From: Glaciimonas sp. CA11.2
GTDB taxonomy: Bacteria > Pseudomonadota > Gammaproteobacteria > Burkholderiales > Burkholderiaceae_D
Assembly (NCBI RefSeq): GCF_034314045.1
Contig: NZ_JAVIWL010000001.1
Coordinates: 248,001-312,000, forward strand
Length of the DNA stretch: 64,000 nt
Direction of reading: 5' to 3'
Every line of letters begins with the position of its first letter. The first letter of the stretch is position 1. Both the position numbers and the translations under genes were made by a program. The notes under the pieces were generated by a model that was not told where the DNA came from, did no database searches, and saw only the letters and a list, made by a program, of their open reading frames with translations. This document shows, piece by piece, positions 56,228 through 64,000 of this stretch.

Positions 56228-57163
56228 TCAAGTCGCGGACATACCAAGTCCGACGGCGACTTCAGAAATCAGGCGACGCAACCACACCACGTCGGGCGCA
56301 ACATGCGAGCGCGTATGCCACAGCATGTAAAACCGCATCTTCGGCATGTCGAAAGGAAGCGGAAATACCTGAATCGGCCAGTCCTTCACAAAGTAATTAG
56401 CGAACTGACGACCGGTCGTAAAAATCAAATCTGACTTTGCCAACACATGCGGGACCAATGCAAAATAGGGAATCGCCACCTGAATGTTGCGCTTTAATCC
56501 TTGCTCCGCCAAAGCCGCATCAATGCTGCTCCGATGGCCTTCGATGTATGGGGTCGGTGCAAGGTGCGGCATCTCAACGTAATATTTTAGCGTCAGTCCC
56601 TTTTTGGCAACCGGGTGATCACGGTGCATCATGCAGACGACTTCGTCCTCAAACAGTTGCGCAAGATGCAAATGCTCAGGCGGATCGGGCCAATTACCGA
56701 TGACCAGATCCAGCCGTCCGGTCTCCAGCGCATTAGAATAATCCAGCCCAGCATCAAGTGCATGCACCATCAGACTGGCGCCAGGAGCGCGCCGCCGCAC
56801 TTGTTCAATGATCGAGGGAATCAACAAAACGTTCAGATAGTCCGGCGTTCCTACATGGAATATCCGTACAGTGCTTCCTGCTTCAAATGCTGCTACCGGT
56901 GCGCCGATTTTTTCAAATACATCGAGTCCTTCCTTCGCCAGCGCCAATAGTTCCTGCCCGCGCTCGGTTGCTACCATTCCCGTTTTGCCACGCACTAAAA
57001 TGGCATCGCCGGTCAACTCGCGCAAGCGCTTCAACGTATTGCTGATAGTCGGTTGCGATTGCCCCAACTTAATCGCCGTGCGTGACACACTCTTCTCCAC
57101 CAGCAAAGTATGCAAGACGCGAAGCAGATAGGTATCGAGATGATGATTAGCGCGAGAAGTCAT
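56228..57163 (-). CDS. LysR-family transcriptional regulator
   Basis: A 311-residue regulator. The helix-turn-helix (about 6-62) reads LHTLLVEKSVSRTAIKLGQSQPTISNTLKRLREL, with the NodD/LinR-like PTISNTLKRLR wording. The effector domain occupies about 88-300. The frame is open 22 codons further, but ATG 57163 matches the family. Its target is unknown; it is convergent with the flavin oxidoreductase. Confidence 0.92.
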   Translation of the reverse strand: MTSRANHHLDTYLLRVLHTLLVEKSVSRTAIKLGQSQPTISNTLKRLRELTGDAILVRGKTGMVATERGQELLALAKEGLDVFEKIGAPVAAFEAGSTVRIFHVGTPDYLNVLLIPSIIEQVRRRAPGASLMVHALDAGLDYSNALETGRLDLVIGNWPDPPEHLHLAQLFEDEVVCMMHRDHPVAKKGLTLKYYVEMPHLAPTPYIEGHRSSIDAALAEQGLKRNIQVAIPYFALVPHVLAKSDLIFTTGRQFANYFVKDWPIQVFPLPFDMPKMRFYMLWHTRSHVAPDVVWLRRLISEVAVGLGMSAT

Positions 57164-57578
57164 TAACAGTGGAGGAAAATTGAGTGAACATGAGGCGAAC
57201 ATAAGCCATCGGACAAATATGCCTGACAACTACCAAAAAAGTGTCTTTATACATTCTTGAAGGATAACGGATAAGTGACTGATTGAGTATATTCACATTC
57301 GCACAACCCTCATTCGTTTGATGCCTCTTTTCTGCTGTTGGGTGTACGCAATGCGTTGACGAAAAGAGTGCGCATGATTGGTGCACATTTTATGCGCTCC
57401 GATTATTCTCATCTCAAGCGGTCTCGGATAAACATTTTCCAACGATGACCGGCATTGAAGGCTTACATAAAGAGATTCACCAAAAATAGGCTCTTTTGAG
57501 GCGGCATTACATGATTCAAATTCGATTTCCTACCAACTTTAGACGACCGGTCTAATTTACGCTATACTTGCTAATATC
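57164..57578. other. Divergent promoter region LysR / TetR genes
   Basis: These 415 bases hold the promoters of both regulators. The only clear element is the TetR operator at 57540-57559. No gene was found. Confidence 0.4.
57540..57559. promoter_or_regulatory. Operator of TetR gene (copy 1)
   Basis: TAGACGACCGGTCTAATTTA contains the palindromic core TAGAC..GGTCTA. It differs by one base from the site at 58333 before the alcohol-dehydrogenase gene and overlaps the promoter of the TetR gene (a -10-like TATACT at 57563). Confidence 0.75.
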
Positions 57579-58187
57579 ATGCGAGCAACCTACGACATCA
57601 CCAAACGCCACATACTCGACGCTGGACAGCAAATTATTGCGGTCAAAGGCTTCGCGGGCGTTGGATTAAGCGAAATTCTGAGCGCTGCAGATATTCCAAA
57701 AGGATCTTTTTACCATTACTTTGGATCAAAGGAACAATACGGCTGCGCGCTTCTTGAGCAATATTTTGATGAATATCTGGTTAAGCTCAAGCAAATACTG
57801 CACGCTCCCTTCGATGCTTCCAATACGGCACAATCAGCACGTTACCGGCTCTTGCAGTATTGGGGAGGATGGGTTGAAAGTCAGTCAAGCCACGACCCCA
57901 AGGGACGATGCATGGTGGTGAAGTTGGGCGCTGAAGTTGCCGACTTGTCGGACGATATGCGCATTGCACTGTGCAAAGGGACCAAACGCCTCATGGAGCA
58001 GTTGGCTATTTGCATTACCGAGGGCATCACAGAAGGTTCTCTGGATTCTCAGCTTAATCCCGAAAAAACGGCTGAAATGCTTTACCAAATGTGGCTGGGC
58101 GCAAGCCTCCTTGCCAAGCTACAACGTGATCGCCGCCCTCTCGAAAACGCCATGGAGACCACCATCAGCGTTTTGAAACAAGGGTAA
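57579..58187 (+). CDS. TetR-family regulator, NemR-like
   Basis: A 202-residue repressor. The helix-turn-helix (about 10-55) is GFAGVGLSEILSAADIPKGSFYHYFGSKE. The ligand domain contains GRCMVVKLGAEVADLSDDM, whose Cys and surrounding words resemble the redox/electrophile-sensing region of NemR. It probably represses itself and the next gene, since near-identical operators precede both. The start codon lies only about 7-10 bases after the predicted transcription start, so the mRNA may be almost leaderless. Confidence 0.92.
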   Translation: MRATYDITKRHILDAGQQIIAVKGFAGVGLSEILSAADIPKGSFYHYFGSKEQYGCALLEQYFDEYLVKLKQILHAPFDASNTAQSARYRLLQYWGGWVESQSSHDPKGRCMVVKLGAEVADLSDDMRIALCKGTKRLMEQLAICITEGITEGSLDSQLNPEKTAEMLYQMWLGASLLAKLQRDRRPLENAMETTISVLKQG

Positions 58188-58332
58188 AACCGCTTCCTTA
58201 GCAGTCTTACATTTGTTTACGAGAATCTCCCTGTTCATTCAGCCTATTAACTGAATGCTTTAAACAATCAAAAGCTATTTCTAACCCACATCGCTTGATT
58301 TACATGACAGCCCTATTGACTCGTCTTTTAGC

Positions 58333-58352
58333 TAGTCGACCGGTCTAATTTA
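58333..58352. promoter_or_regulatory. Operator before alcohol dehydrogenase (copy 2)
   Basis: TAGTCGACCGGTCTAATTTA matches the site at 57540 in 19 of 20 bases. It lies 18 bases before the dehydrogenase start. Confidence 0.75.
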
Positions 58353-58370
58353 TAACTAATAAGGAATCGT

Positions 58371-59528
58371 ATGTTTAATTTCGAACTCTATAATCCAACA
58401 AAAATTGTATTTGGTCGCGATACCGTCGCCAAACTATCTACATTAGTCCCAACTGATGCGCGCGTATTGATCTTATTCGGTGGTGCAAGCGCACAAAAAA
58501 ATGGCACACTTGATGAAGTAAAAGCTGCGCTGGGCACACGCGAAGTGCAGGAATTTTCCGGCATCGAACCCAATCCTTCCTACGAAACCCTGATGCGTGC
58601 CGTAGAACACGTGCGCCGTGAAAAGATCGATTTCCTGCTAGCCGTGGGCGGTGGCTCCGTCATTGACGGCACCAAATTTATCGCCGCAGCCGCACACTTC
58701 GATGGTGAGCCTTGGGATATCGCCGTCAAAGGTGGCGTCAATATAACCAATGCTTTACCTTTTGGGACGGTGTTGACATTGCCCGCCACCGGCTCAGAAA
58801 TGAACAATGGCGGCGTTGTGACGCGTAAATCAATCCAGGCCAAACTCGCCTTTCATAGCCCGTTGGTTTATCCGCAATTTTCGATACTTGATCCGAGTAA
58901 AACCTTTACCTTGCCACCACGTCAAATCGCCAACGGCGTTGTCGATGCCTTCGTGCACACAGTAGAACAATATTTGACCTATCCGGTAAATGGTCAGGTA
59001 CAGGATCGCTTTGCTGAGGGATTGCTGCTGAGCCTGATTGAAACCGGTCCTCGCGTCATGGCCGAACCCAACGACTATGATGCGCGTGCTAACTTGATGT
59101 GGGTGGCGACATTGGCATTGAACGGTTTGATCGGTGCCGGCGTACCGCAAGATTGGGCGACGCATATGATCGGCCACGAACTGACGGCGCAATATGACAT
59201 TGATCACGCCCGTACCCTGGCAATCGTGTTGCCATCGCTATTGACAGTACAACGCGAAAACAAGCGTGCCAAACTGCTGCAATATGCTGCGAGAGTGTGG
59301 AACATCACAGAAGGTAGCGAAGATGCCCGAATTGATCAAGCTATCCAGAACACCCGCGATTTCTTTGAAAGCATGGGCATTAAAACTCGCCTCGGAGATT
59401 ATGAATTGGGTCAGGCTGCCATTGATATTGTGGTGACACAATTGAGTGCGCACGGGATGACAAAGTTAGGCGAACACAAGGATATTACGCTGGAAGTGAG
59501 TCGCAAAATCCTTGAAGGCGCTTTATAG
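58371..59528 (+). CDS. yqhD: Iron-containing alcohol dehydrogenase, YqhD-like aldehyde reductase
   Basis: A 385-residue NADP-dependent metal alcohol dehydrogenase. The N-terminus FNFELYNPTKIVFG and the cofactor motif AVGGGSVIDGTKFIAAA are typical for YqhD. The metal site is DWATHMIGHELTAQYDIDHARTLAIVLPS (Asp and the His residues). In E. coli YqhD reduces short-chain toxic aldehydes such as acrolein, methylglyoxal and malondialdehyde. AAGGA lies before ATG 58371. It is controlled with the TetR gene through the shared operator. Confidence 0.94.
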   Translation: MFNFELYNPTKIVFGRDTVAKLSTLVPTDARVLILFGGASAQKNGTLDEVKAALGTREVQEFSGIEPNPSYETLMRAVEHVRREKIDFLLAVGGGSVIDGTKFIAAAAHFDGEPWDIAVKGGVNITNALPFGTVLTLPATGSEMNNGGVVTRKSIQAKLAFHSPLVYPQFSILDPSKTFTLPPRQIANGVVDAFVHTVEQYLTYPVNGQVQDRFAEGLLLSLIETGPRVMAEPNDYDARANLMWVATLALNGLIGAGVPQDWATHMIGHELTAQYDIDHARTLAIVLPSLLTVQRENKRAKLLQYAARVWNITEGSEDARIDQAIQNTRDFFESMGIKTRLGDYELGQAAIDIVVTQLSAHGMTKLGEHKDITLEVSRKILEGAL

Positions 59529-59755
59529 TAAAAGAGACATCCATACCGGATCAGAATGACGTGGCGTACGCGTAACCGCAACCGTACGCATCTGTTCCTT
59601 TAATAAGCTGCGAATAGTGCGTGAGCGTTACTGCGTCACTACCGGGCCGGATTTCTTTTTCTCGCATAAACTAATGCAATGCTATTTCATTCGATAGCCA
59701 TCCTACCGACAACGCCGGGACACCGGCGTTGGTTCAACTTTCAGGAGACATAACC

Positions 59756-60784
59756 ATGCCTAAAGACAACACACTCAATCGCAGTATCGTCCTTGCCGCC
59801 CGTCCACATGGCGCGCCGACGGCCGAAACGTTTCGGTTAGAAGAAACGGCTGTCCCGACGCCCGCAACCGGTCAACTATTGCTGCGCACTCTGTATCTGT
59901 CGCTTGACCCTTATATGCGCGGCCGTATGAGCGACGCACCATCTTATGCTGAGCCAGTGGCGGTGAATGCGGTTATGGGCGCTGGCACAGTCGCCCGCGT
60001 AGAGGCATCGCTGCATTCTGATTTCAAAGTAGGCGATCTTGTGCTCAGCTATAGCGGCTGGCAAGACTATATGTTGTCCGATGGCACCGGTCTGACAAAA
60101 CTTGATCCTCATCTTCTTAAGCCATCGCACGCGTTAGGGGTACTGGGCATGCCCGGCTTTACCGCGTATGTCGGCTTGCTCGATATCGGTCAGCCGATAG
60201 CTGGCGAAACTGTGGTCGTTGCTGCTGCAACCGGCGCGGTTGGCTCTTTAGTAGGACAAATCGCTAAGCTGAAAGGATGTCACGTCGTAGGAATCGCAGG
60301 CGGTGCAGAAAAGTGCACATATGCAGTCGATGAGCTAGGTTTTGATGCCTGTATTGATCATCGCAGCAAAGACTTTCCACAGCAACTGGCCGCAGCCTGC
60401 GATAAAGGGATTGACGTCTATTTTGAAAACGTTGGTGGTGCAGTATTTGATGCCGTACTACCGCTGTTGAATTCATTTGCACGTATTCCAGTATGCGGCT
60501 TAATCGCCAACTATAACGCGACAGGATTACCGGAAGGACCAGATCGCTCATCAATACTTTCACGCGCGATATTGACCCGCCGCCTGAAGATACAAGGATT
60601 TATTAATTCAGATTATGCCCCACGTCATAACGCGTTTTTTAGCGAAATGAGCGGCTGGTTAAAAACTGGAAAAATTAAATATCGCGAGGAGTTTGTTGAC
60701 GGTCTGGAGAATGCACCGCAAGCGTTCATCGGACTGCTTGAAGGTAAAAATTTCGGCAAATTAATTATCAAGGTTGCAGAATAA
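59756..60784 (+). CDS. NADP-dependent ene-reductase of the CurA/leukotriene-B4 type
   Basis: A 342-residue medium-chain reductase without zinc sites. Family blocks are LYLSLDPYMRGRMSDAPSY, MPGFTAYVGLLDIG, the cofactor loop AATGAVGSLVGQIAKLKG, and YFENVGG. It should reduce alkenals and alkenones, such as lipid-peroxidation products. The frame is open from 59729; ATG 59756 with CAGGAGA upstream is chosen. It lies 228 bases after the YqhD-like gene; whether it shares the promoter is unclear. Confidence 0.93.
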   Translation: MPKDNTLNRSIVLAARPHGAPTAETFRLEETAVPTPATGQLLLRTLYLSLDPYMRGRMSDAPSYAEPVAVNAVMGAGTVARVEASLHSDFKVGDLVLSYSGWQDYMLSDGTGLTKLDPHLLKPSHALGVLGMPGFTAYVGLLDIGQPIAGETVVVAAATGAVGSLVGQIAKLKGCHVVGIAGGAEKCTYAVDELGFDACIDHRSKDFPQQLAAACDKGIDVYFENVGGAVFDAVLPLLNSFARIPVCGLIANYNATGLPEGPDRSSILSRAILTRRLKIQGFINSDYAPRHNAFFSEMSGWLKTGKIKYREEFVDGLENAPQAFIGLLEGKNFGKLIIKVAE

Positions 60785-60849
60785 AGTCCTGCCTTAGTTG
60801 GGGTCAGCGTAACCGTATTCACGCTTGCCAAGAATGTCTGATAACAACA

Positions 60850-60892
60850 AAAAACGCTCGCGAACCGGAATAACCGGAGCGCGAGCGTTTTT
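60850..60892. terminator. Bidirectional terminator CurA-like gene / upp
   Basis: AAAAACGCTCGCG (60850-60862) pairs with CGCGAGCGTTTTT (60880-60892). A- and T-runs on both sides allow use by both convergent genes. Confidence 0.9.
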
Positions 60893-60975
60893 ACTACCAT
60901 TAGCCGTCAGACATCCCATCAGGCAGACCGCGATGAACGCACCACGCCGCTGACCGACTTTGCATAAGCCCTAGT

Positions 60976-61626
60976 TTATTTAGTGCCGAATATCCGATCC
61001 CCTGCATCACCTAAGCCAGGAACAATATACGCATGTTCATTAAGGTGGGAATCCAGACTGGCCACATATAATTTAACGTGTGGATGCGCATCCTGAAATA
61101 CTTGCACGCCTTCCGGTGCGGCAACCAACGCTAGAAAAACAATTTGCGCATCGGTCACACCACGCTGCTTGAGTACATTGACCGCATACACGGCTGAGTT
61201 GCCTGTCGCCACCATCGGGTCACAAAGAATAAACGTGCGCTCAGCCAAATCCGGCAAACGCACAAGATACTCAATCGGCTCCAGCGTGGCAGGATCGCGG
61301 TAGACGCCAATATGTCCCACGCGGGCCGATGGCACCAAATCCAACAAGCCATCACTCATACCAATACCTGCACGCAGAACTGGCACCACGGCAAGCTTAC
61401 GTCCGGCAATTACCGGCGCGTCCATACTTTGAATCGGGGTTTCAATACGCTGTGTCGTCAACGGCAAATCCCGCGTGATCTCATATCCCATCAATTGGGT
61501 AATTTCACGCAACAACTGGCGGAAAGTACGCGTCGACGTATCCTTACTACGCATATGGGTCAGCTTGTGCTGAATCAACGGATGATTAAGGATAAACAGA
61601 TTGGGGAAACGCGGGTCGCTGAGCAT
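60976..61626 (-). CDS. upp: Uracil phosphoribosyltransferase
   Basis: Pyrimidine salvage enzyme making UMP from uracil and PRPP. The 216-residue product has [13 protein letters not shown], the [15 protein letters not shown] block, the PRPP-binding [14 protein letters not shown] and the C-terminal uracil site [15 protein letters not shown] 61626 gives the usual length; the frame is open 14 codons upstream. Confidence 0.97.
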   Translation of the reverse strand: MLSDPRFPNLFILNHPLIQHKLTHMRSKDTSTRTFRQLLREITQLMGYEITRDLPLTTQRIETPIQSMDAPVIAGRKLAVVPVLRAGIGMSDGLLDLVPSARVGHIGVYRDPATLEPIEYLVRLPDLAERTFILCDPMVATGNSAVYAVNVLKQRGVTDAQIVFLALVAAPEGVQVFQDAHPHVKLYVASLDSHLNEHAYIVPGLGDAGDRIFGTK

Positions 61627-61811
61627 AAGAATGAGACGAAAAATGATCGGTTGAGGTGAGCGAAACAAGGCAACGTATCTGTCAACAAGTGCCGCCGTAT
61701 TTTCAGGCGGCGCTTATGAAACTCTCATGCACCTTTTGGAAAGTTTTATGCGACTCTTTAACGGCACCATCGAGGCCCATGCACAGTATGACAACCACCA
61801 GCAAACACCAA

Positions 61812-62240
61812 CTACTGCGTGATGGATGCCGAGTTTTTTTCAGGTGCGACTAAAGTCAGCAAAGCTAAAATTTGCTCCAACTCATGGCGTACTTCGATCA
61901 GGTTAATTTTATTCTGTGCAGCTTCCGCGGCGGCGGCCATAGAATCTTTTTCTGCCTGCGCCATCCTGCCATCGAGTTTGTTACGCGCACCGCTAATGGT
62001 GAAACCTTGCTCATATAACAGTTCGCGGATACGCCGAATCAACAATACTTCATGATGTTGATAATAACGACGATTACCGCGCCGCTTAACCGGCTTCAAT
62101 TGCGTAAATTCCTGCTCCCAATAACGCAAAACGTGCGGTTTTACGCCACAAAGTTCACTTACTTCACCAATAGTGAAATAGCGCTTTGCAGGAATAGGCG
62201 GCAAGACGATAACCTCAGATTTACTAATACGATCATTCAT
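61812..62240 (-). CDS. MerR-family regulator next to ihfA
   Basis: A 142-residue MerR-type protein. The helix-turn-helix part (about 20-90) reads FTIGEVSELCGVKPHVLRYWEQEF and RRGNRRYYQHHEVLLIRRIRELLYEQGFTISGARNKL. A C-terminal coiled coil for dimerisation follows (about 95-135). It has no cysteine metal site. The ihfA-merR order is conserved in beta- and gammaproteobacteria; its ligand and targets are not known. It starts 8 bases after ihfA ends. Confidence 0.94.
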   Translation of the reverse strand: MNDRISKSEVIVLPPIPAKRYFTIGEVSELCGVKPHVLRYWEQEFTQLKPVKRRGNRRYYQHHEVLLIRRIRELLYEQGFTISGARNKLDGRMAQAEKDSMAAAAEAAQNKINLIEVRHELEQILALLTLVAPEKNSASITQ

Positions 62241-62248
62241 GAATTAGC

Positions 62249-62662
62249 TTAAAGAACGAGGGAAAAAGGTTGTTGCGAAGTCGCTTCGACCATGCCTTTA
62301 AGCTTCTGACTGGCATGAAAAGTGACGACACGACGCGCGGAAATAGGAATCTCTTCACCGGTTTTAGGGTTACGACCAGGTCTTTGTGGCTTGTCACGTA
62401 ATTGAAAATTACCGAAGCCTGATAACTTAACCGCTTCGCCGCGTTCCAACGCATTCCGCATTTCATCAAAAAAAGTTTCGACCATATCTTTGGCTTCACG
62501 CTTGTTAAGGCCAACTTGTTCAAATAAAAGCTCCGCCAACTCGGCTTTTGTTAATGTCGGTAAATCTTTTTCAGCCTGCGAGCGCGCTTGTGCCTCGCGC
62601 ATCGCCCGATTCAGATCAGCGTCCAATACCGATTCAAACTCAACTGCCTGCATATCGCTCAT
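62249..62662 (-). CDS. ihfA: Integration host factor alpha subunit
   Basis: A 137-residue DNA-bending protein that forms a heterodimer with IhfB. The core (about 37-130) has [51 protein letters not shown] (DNA-wrapping beta arms with the intercalating Pro) and [13 protein letters not shown]. The first ~36 residues (acidic/helical, [20 protein letters not shown]) exceed the ~100-residue Gammaproteobacteria form; similar extensions occur in Burkholderiales. IHF is also the usual cofactor of sigma-54 promoters such as the T6SS one proposed here. Confidence 0.95.
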   Translation of the reverse strand: MSDMQAVEFESVLDADLNRAMREAQARSQAEKDLPTLTKAELAELLFEQVGLNKREAKDMVETFFDEMRNALERGEAVKLSGFGNFQLRDKPQRPGRNPKTGEEIPISARRVVTFHASQKLKGMVEATSQQPFSLVL

Positions 62663-62971
62663 TCTGCGTTCATTCCGTTGTTCTCACCCTGTTTTGCGAT
62701 TCGCCACGTCAAAAAAACGAGCATTCTACTTATGCGACTTTTCAGCACGAACAGCTTCGTCATAGCGCCTCTCAGTCACGCACCTGGAGCTTACTTTAAA
62801 GCATAGCCTTATTTTCCAACCATAAAGATTAACTTTAAGGTTGGCTCAAAGCTGGCATGAAAAAACCTACCAACGACACTTACTACTGGCACAAACTTCA
62901 CGTCAAAATGTAAGCCTACCAAATGTGTATTACCTGACAGGTTTTATGTTTTTTAACAATCCAGCGTTTGC
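62663..62971. other. Intergenic region pheT / ihfA
   Basis: A 309-base gap, wider than the tight pheT-ihfA joint in E. coli. It holds a stem-loop (CCAACC-A-TAAAG / CTTTA-A-GGTTGG, 62816-62844) without a T-run, and probably an ihfA promoter. Confidence 0.45.
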
Positions 62972-64000
62972 TTAACTGCGCAATTTCGCGCCGTCAATCT
63001 TTCCAATTGCCGCAATCAAAGCGGTCATGGCAGCATCAACGGTATCGTCTTGAAGGGTGTTTTCAGTATCTTGCAAGGTAAACCGGAAAGCAAGACTTTT
63101 TTCGTCATTTTCTAATCCCTTGCCATGATATTCATCAAATAAAACAAAGGCTTGCAGAATTCGACAGGCGTTGTTAGTACTCTTTTCGGTGGCAAAAATA
63201 TCCAGCAAATCTTGCGCGGGAACACCTTGATTGACGACCACCGCGAGGTCCCGTACCACTGCCGGGAATTTAGAAATGTCGACGTACTTGGGAACTTCGC
63301 GTTGCTGTAAAGCCTCTACCGTAATCTCAAATACAACTGCCGCCAGCGGAAGGTCATATTTCTGCTGCAAGCGCGGATGCAGCTCACCAATGAATCCAAC
63401 GGCCTTGCCGTTCAACATGACCTGTGCCGAGCGGCCAGGATGCAAGGCCGGATGATCAATCTTAGCGAAGCGCAATATTGCCGGAGCGAATAAGGCCTCG
63501 AGATCTGCCTTTACATCATAAAAATCGACGACGCGGCTAACCTGTCCCCATTGCTCTTCAGCGTAGGGACCGTACGCCAGACCAGCGACATGTTTCTGTT
63601 GATCGAACCCTGCGACTGCTAACGCGCCGTCCTGGCTATCTACGTTACGCAAAAATACGGTACCAGATTCAAAAATACGGACGCGACTCACTTTACGGTT
63701 CAAGTTGTATTTCACATTTGCGACCAAACTGGCGATCAATGAAGAACGCATCACGCTCATCTGACTAGCGATAGGATTGATCAGTTTGATTGGTTGCACG
63801 TTAGCCGCAAAGTCAACTTCCCAGGCTTCTTCGACAAAGCTAAAGTTAATCACTTCCTGATAGTCCAGCGCGGCTAGCTTATGGCTGATTGCGAACAAAG
63901 AGCGCGTATTTTCAGGCGCAATAAACATTTCATTCGGCGCAACCGGCGGCAATGCAGGTATATTTTCAAAACCGTACACGCGCACGATCTCTTCGATCAG
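62972..64000 (-). CDS. pheT: Phenylalanyl-tRNA synthetase beta subunit (3' part)
   Basis: The C-terminal 342 residues of PheT (about 800 in full); the gene continues beyond the right edge of the window. The end of the B5 domain (EEIVRVYGFENIP) is followed by the catalytic-core-like fold (INPIASQMSVMRSSLIASLVANVKYNLNR, FESGTVF, HPGRSAQVMLNGKAVGFIGELHP) and the anticodon-binding FDX-ACB domain (KFPAVVRDLAVVVNQGVP, LFDEYHGKGLENDEKSLAFR). It charges tRNA-Phe together with PheS. Confidence 0.97.
   Translation of the reverse strand: MIEEIVRVYGFENIPALPPVAPNEMFIAPENTRSLFAISHKLAALDYQEVINFSFVEEAWEVDFAANVQPIKLINPIASQMSVMRSSLIASLVANVKYNLNRKVSRVRIFESGTVFLRNVDSQDGALAVAGFDQQKHVAGLAYGPYAEEQWGQVSRVVDFYDVKADLEALFAPAILRFAKIDHPALHPGRSAQVMLNGKAVGFIGELHPRLQQKYDLPLAAVVFEITVEALQQREVPKYVDISKFPAVVRDLAVVVNQGVPAQDLLDIFATEKSTNNACRILQAFVLFDEYHGKGLENDEKSLAFRFTLQDTENTLQDDTVDAAMTALIAAIGKIDGAKLRS

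Noticed and set aside
61669..61811. Possible tRNA-Pro or terminator between upp and the MerR gene
   Set aside because: A tRNA-Pro is often found near ihfA-merR, but no TPsiC arm or cloverleaf was found. A 10-bp stem (GCCGCC/GGCGGC) has no T-run.

Overview
The window is a stretch of chromosome from a betaproteobacterium, most likely a member of the Oxalobacteraceae (Glaciimonas/Collimonas/Herbaspirillum relatives). This placement is an inference from gene content and order: a hemCDXY heme operon divergent from ppc, the pheT-ihfA-merR order with an extended IhfA, a long-form leuA, an egtB-egtD ergothioneine pair, and moderate base composition. No rRNA, tRNA, insertion sequence, phage or CRISPR array was recognised.

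Layout. 1-6.2 kb: a LysR regulator, release factor 3 (prfC), the dicarboxylate carrier DctA and a CorC/HlyC-type CBS membrane protein. 6.6-11 kb: the heme operon on the minus strand (hemC, hemD, hemX, hemY). 11.4-14.3 kb: PEP carboxylase. 14.5-36.9 kb: a type VI secretion (T6SS) locus in two divergent halves. The minus half reads clpV, tssB, tssC, hcp, tssJ, tssK, tssL (fused to an OmpA domain), tssM. The plus half reads an unknown, possibly TagK-like gene, then tssE, tssF, tssG, tssA, a second short DotU/TssL and a second OmpA-domain membrane protein. No VgrG, PAAR, effector, Fha or kinase/phosphatase gene is present, so spikes and cargo must be encoded elsewhere. An RcsB-like response regulator follows at 37.2 kb.

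37.9-46.3 kb is a loose accessory stretch: a GNAT acetyltransferase, an adenine/adenosine deaminase, several small proteins, a proline-rich lipoprotein, a DoxX protein, a MarR-ClC channel pair, a Fur-box-controlled unknown protein and a DUF3096 peptide. It also holds a candidate minus-strand small RNA with anti-Shine-Dalgarno motifs. 46.6-48.5 kb: leuA behind a leucine-rich leader peptide and terminator, a typical attenuation arrangement. 48.8-60.8 kb: azoreductase with a divergent LysR gene, egtBD, an ABC exporter, an old-yellow-enzyme reductase, a LysR gene, and a TetR(NemR-like)-YqhD-like-CurA-like electrophile/aldehyde detoxification cluster with matching operators. 60.9-64 kb: upp, a MerR-family gene, ihfA and the 3' part of pheT, which runs off the right edge.

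The most interesting items are the double TssL/OmpA equipment of the T6SS, its candidate sigma-54 promoter and 9-bp promoter repeat, the anti-SD small RNA candidate, the two leucine-rich short ORFs before leuA, and the Fur-controlled unknown protein. All coordinates and motifs were read by eye; family names rest on recognised motifs, not on database searches.
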